This document shows positions 22,436 to 25,081 of a stretch of 25,081 nucleotides of DNA, piece by piece; the first letter of the stretch is position 1; each line of letters opens with the position of its first letter. A program made the translations under genes and the position numbers. The notes under the pieces are model-generated. The model worked only from the letters and a program-made list of their open reading frames with translations, did not search any database and was not told where the DNA came from. The stretch is from NCBI RefSeq assembly GCF_000002865.3, contig NW_001865044.1:1096955-1122035 (forward strand). Direction: 5' to 3'. Origin of the DNA: Monosiga brevicollis MX1. Lineage: Eukaryota > Opisthokonta > Choanoflagellata > Craspedida > Salpingoecidae.

Positions 22436-22882
22436 ATTGGCTGGCCACCGTCCCTCCTCGTGCTTCTTTTTCTTCCCCCTTCGCCATTTCCCACTTCTTT
22501 CTTTCCCTTCGTTTCCTACACTTTGGGCGTGGAACGTCTGTTGTCGTGCTCAAAGAGTGTCTTGACATATCTGCCTCTGGTCTGATTTCCCATCGTGGTT
22601 CGGATTTGACTTGCTGTGCGTGCGCACTGTGGAGTGTCACGCTCGTTCAACTTGGAGCGAGAAATGTCGACACGAGCGCCCGAGAGTCAGCTGCCAGCGC
22701 TCTTTGGATTACCTCTCAACCCTTCATCTTTGACCGCCTCCAATTGAATCATCAAAGTCGACTCCGCACCCCGCCTTGTTTCAGTGGGGTGTGCCATACA
22801 TTCGTTTACAATTTTTTTATCACCAAGCACGCCAACAGAGTTGCCTCGAGGCCGTCTATGTCACGATTGAACACCCATGTGC
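22436..22882. other. Convergent spacer after the ACP gene
   Basis: 447 bases between the ACP stop (+) and the proposed stop of the next gene (-). T/C-rich on + just after the stop (TTTCTTCCCC-type sequence). The 192-codon + frame that spans it starts inside the last ACP intron and shows no motif. Nothing else recognised. Confidence 0.45.
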
Positions 22883-24625
22883 TCATAAGAAAGCGGGACC
22901 ACGAAGCGTCTTTCGCCTAGACACACGTCACCCCGAGGAAGCACAATCTGGCGTGAGCATCCATACGTGGTCAAGCTGCCCACGAGCCTCAACATACCCT
23001 GTGGATCTGGCAGTGGCATCCAGTCCTCCAACGCGCGGGCTCTCCTCGTGAGGTGCGCTCAGCTGCAACAGGCGCTGGAGTTCACCATGCTGTTTCTTGA
23101 GCATGTCCTCACGCTCCCGCAAGGCCTGAAGCGTGTCGTGGGGACAAAACCTTGTGAACCAAGATAGATCAACCGCAAAACTCTCAACACGAGAGCATGA
23201 GCCAACGTGAGGTCTCGGTGACTCGGAGTTGCTATACAAACCTTATTTTCGCTAAAGAGCTGGACAAGTTGGCGCCGCAGCTGTTGGTTGGATTCACGAA
23301 CATTCTGTGAATGCTCATCGAGGCACTCAATCGCCTCCTGCGGTCCCGACATGATTGGCGACCACGATGCAGAAATGCAGGCGCATCAACAACATCAAAG
23401 CGGTTTAGGCAGGCCGTGAGAGAGAGGAACATGCCTGCATGCAGCAGAGGAGACGTCATTTGTGGCAAACAAACCTTGGCAGCTGCTTGCTCCAGCTTGA
23501 TGACTTCCTGGGTAGCATCGCGTTGAAAGCGGATCTTCTCGTGCAGCAAGTCCGCCTTAACCTGCTCAAGTTCAGACTCGTGTGCCTTTTGTAACCGATC
23601 AATCTCAGCTTCCAGTGCAGCAATCTCCTGCTCTTGGCTGCGTCGGTGCGACTGGAGGTTGACTGCGGTGAGCCTAAACGTTTCTCGTATCTGAACGCAG
23701 TTTCAGACAGAATGCCTTTTGGCCCAGGGCTTGAAAAGCTGAAAAGCCAAAATCTTTTCAAGCGCGCAAGCACCTACCGCCAGCTCGCTCATCTCCTCTA
23801 GTTGCTGGGTCACCTTGGCCAAATCTCGCTCGCGCTCAAGTATGGCATCTTGCAAGGCTATTATTCCAACCAAGAATAGAGACCCGGTACCCACAAATAC
23901 AAATACAAACACACAATGAGTGTGGCGATCAAGGGAAGGAGCACAGCTGAGTCAGTCATTGCTGTTGTGGTGGGAGTATGAAAAAAAAAAGTTTGCACAG
24001 TGGCACAGCCCGTACTCTTGGTGAGGTCGGCATAGTATTTGGATTTACGATCACGTTCGGCTTTGACCGTATCAATGGCCTGCTGGTTGCGGTCGGAGAT
24101 GCTCTGCACCTTGAGCTGCTGGCGCTCTGTCTTTTTGGACATGTAGGCCTCATACTCTGCTGCCTCCTCTTGCGAGCGCAGCAGCTCCTCACGCAGAGCC
24201 ATGTTCTGTATCCATGCAGTGCAGGGTCAACCATTAGGGTTCGCGTCGAAACGGACATGAGAGGATGTAAATTCGGCGGGGCGGAAGCCACCCACATGCG
24301 AGCGCGCTGTCTCGGCTTCATGGCGCGCAACCTCGAGCTCCCGCTCCACCGACTCCAGCTCCAGCCTAAAGTAATCCGAGCAAAGATCAAGGCTGAGCGA
24401 ACAAGACTCAAAGGGTTCCATACTGGGGCGGGGTTTTTGCGTCCAGGTGACCAACGGCCTGGGTGCAAGTCCAACAGTCGAGCCGTGGAAATGATCAAAA
24501 AGTTAGCAGGGAACGTGCCGAAGAGAAATTTCAGCCGCCGTCGGGCCGGCAACAGGTGCTGCCTTGGGAACTTTGGCGGCCGTGCTCTTCTTGCTGCCCT
24601 TTGTAGTCTTCTTCTTCTTGGCCAT
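22883..24625 (-). CDS. Coiled-coil protein, possibly DUF4515/BBOF1-type ciliary protein, at least eight exons
   Basis: Starts at ATG 24625 with a Lys-rich N-terminus (MAKKKKTTKGSKKSTAAK), typical of axonemal and basal-body coiled-coil proteins. Exons supported by phase: 24365-24296, 24205-24016, 23857-23778, 23651-23475, 23337-23242, 23125-22998 and 22916-22883 (TGA). They give one continuous coiled coil: LELESVERELEVARHEAETA, then EYEAYMSKKTERQQLKVQSI-SDRNQQAIDTV, LQDAILERERDLAKVTQQLE, EIAALEAEIDRLQKAHESEL, RESNQQLRRQLVQLFSENK, ALREREDMLKKQHGELQRLL. The EY..Y..KKTE....I..LSDRNQ-like segment resembles what I remember of DUF4515 (BBOF1, CCDC121, CCDC166), so a ciliary role is a hypothesis. The joint from the first exon (ends before TAA at 24503) to 24365 is unsolved because no donor gives the needed phase. 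If the last donor (GTATGT after 22998) is not used, the protein stops at 22928. Confidence 0.7.
23729..23763. repeat. Perfect 10-bp inverted repeat within an intron
   Basis: GCTTGAAAAG (23729-23738) and CTTTTCAAGC (23754-23763) with a 15-base loop lie inside the intron 23652-23777 of the reverse-strand coiled-coil gene. The hairpin would bring the two splice sites closer. Confidence 0.75.
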
Positions 24626-25029
24626 GGTGACAAGTGCGAGATGGATAGTTGATCACCGAGCCTGAGCTCAATCAATGCTCTTACGCCGAAAAAAAAAAAG
24701 ATCTGGGTGTGTGTGTGTGTGTGTGTGTGGTTGGCAACACACATTCATGAGCAAACAAGAAAATCGAAATCCTTGTTGAGCCGAATCTCTTCGGGAACTG
24801 TGTAGTCTCCCCGCAGACTCGTTTTCGCGAATTGCACTGTTCTCTCTCTGTCTCTGTCTCTGTCTCTGTCTCTGTCTCTGTCTCTGTCTCTGTCTCTGTC
24901 TCTGTCTCTGTCTCTGTCTCTGTCTCTGTCTCTGTCTCTGTCTCTGTCTCTGTCTCTGTCTCTGTCTCTGTCTCTGTCTCTGTCTCTGTCTCTGTCTCTG
25001 TCTCTGTCTCTGTCTCTGTCTCTGTCTCT

Positions 25030-25081
<52 letters not shown>
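24626..25081. other. Right-edge region upstream of the coiled-coil gene
   Basis: Promoter and 5' region of the reverse-strand coiled-coil gene. It has an A10 run near 24690, a (GT)12-like tract at 24705-24729 and then the hexanucleotide array that runs to the end of the window. No gene seen. Confidence 0.45.
24841..25079. repeat. (TCTCTG)n satellite with (CT)n tail
   Basis: Roughly 30 copies of TCTCTG, nearly perfect, from about 24845 to about 25030, followed by about 40 bases of pure CT reaching the window edge. Frames through it encode Arg/Gln or Ser/Val/Leu repeats and are not genes. The window end inside a repeat suggests that the contig or cut was made here. Confidence 0.95.

Noticed and set aside
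24841-25079. CRISPR array
   Set aside because: The repeats are tandem without spacers, and the genome is eukaryotic.

Overview
This looks like nuclear DNA of a compact, GC-rich, intron-rich unicellular eukaryote, most likely a choanoflagellate close to Monosiga brevicollis. The evidence is the gene content: metazoan-type families (a CaMKK with RP insert, a Gal3ST-type sulfotransferase, a Pol mu/TdT-type polymerase, a STEEP1 homologue) next to housekeeping genes, dense genes on both strands, and many GT-AG introns of roughly 75-275 nt. The species is an inference; no rRNA or other species marker lies in the window. A 50-N gap (10072-10121) shows it is a draft assembly.

Layout, left to right: a repeat-bearing upstream region with a (CA)24 tract; a four-exon C2H2 zinc-finger gene (+, 1233-2739); a long T-rich spacer; a seven-exon STEEP1 homologue (-, 3831-5199); a divergent promoter holding a perfect (GA)70 tract; a multi-exon coiled-coil gene (+, 5748-7776); a tentative tiny gene (-, 8483-8896); a 2.3 kb pyrimidine-rich upstream region with the assembly gap; a two-exon CaMKK (+, 11197-14265); a membrane-anchored galactose-3-O-sulfotransferase-like gene with a second degenerate copy of the domain (-, 15180-18177); a short divergent promoter; a two-exon Pol mu/TdT-like family X polymerase (+, 18635-20509); two tandem hairpins just downstream; a five-exon mitochondrial acyl carrier protein (+, 21420-22435); a multi-exon coiled-coil gene resembling DUF4515/BBOF1-type ciliary proteins (-, 22883-24625); and a hexanucleotide satellite at the right edge.

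There is no operon logic: neighbours are unrelated, in divergent (STEEP1/coiled coil, sulfotransferase/polymerase) and convergent (zinc finger/STEEP1, CaMKK/sulfotransferase, ACP/coiled coil) pairs. All multi-exon models here were built by hand from reading-frame continuity, splice-site consensus and remembered family alignments; individual splice sites should be checked with transcripts.

Most notable: (i) the tandem sulfotransferase whose second domain keeps the fold pattern but has lost the PAPS-binding residues, and whose first domain contains a frame break; (ii) a BRCT-containing polymerase with the His-Asp-x-Asp and LGWTG signatures of Pol mu/TdT; (iii) a STEEP1 homologue recoverable only after splicing seven short exons; (iv) a 16-bp stem-loop followed by T4 downstream of the polymerase gene; (v) a 26-nt micro-exon inside a zinc finger.
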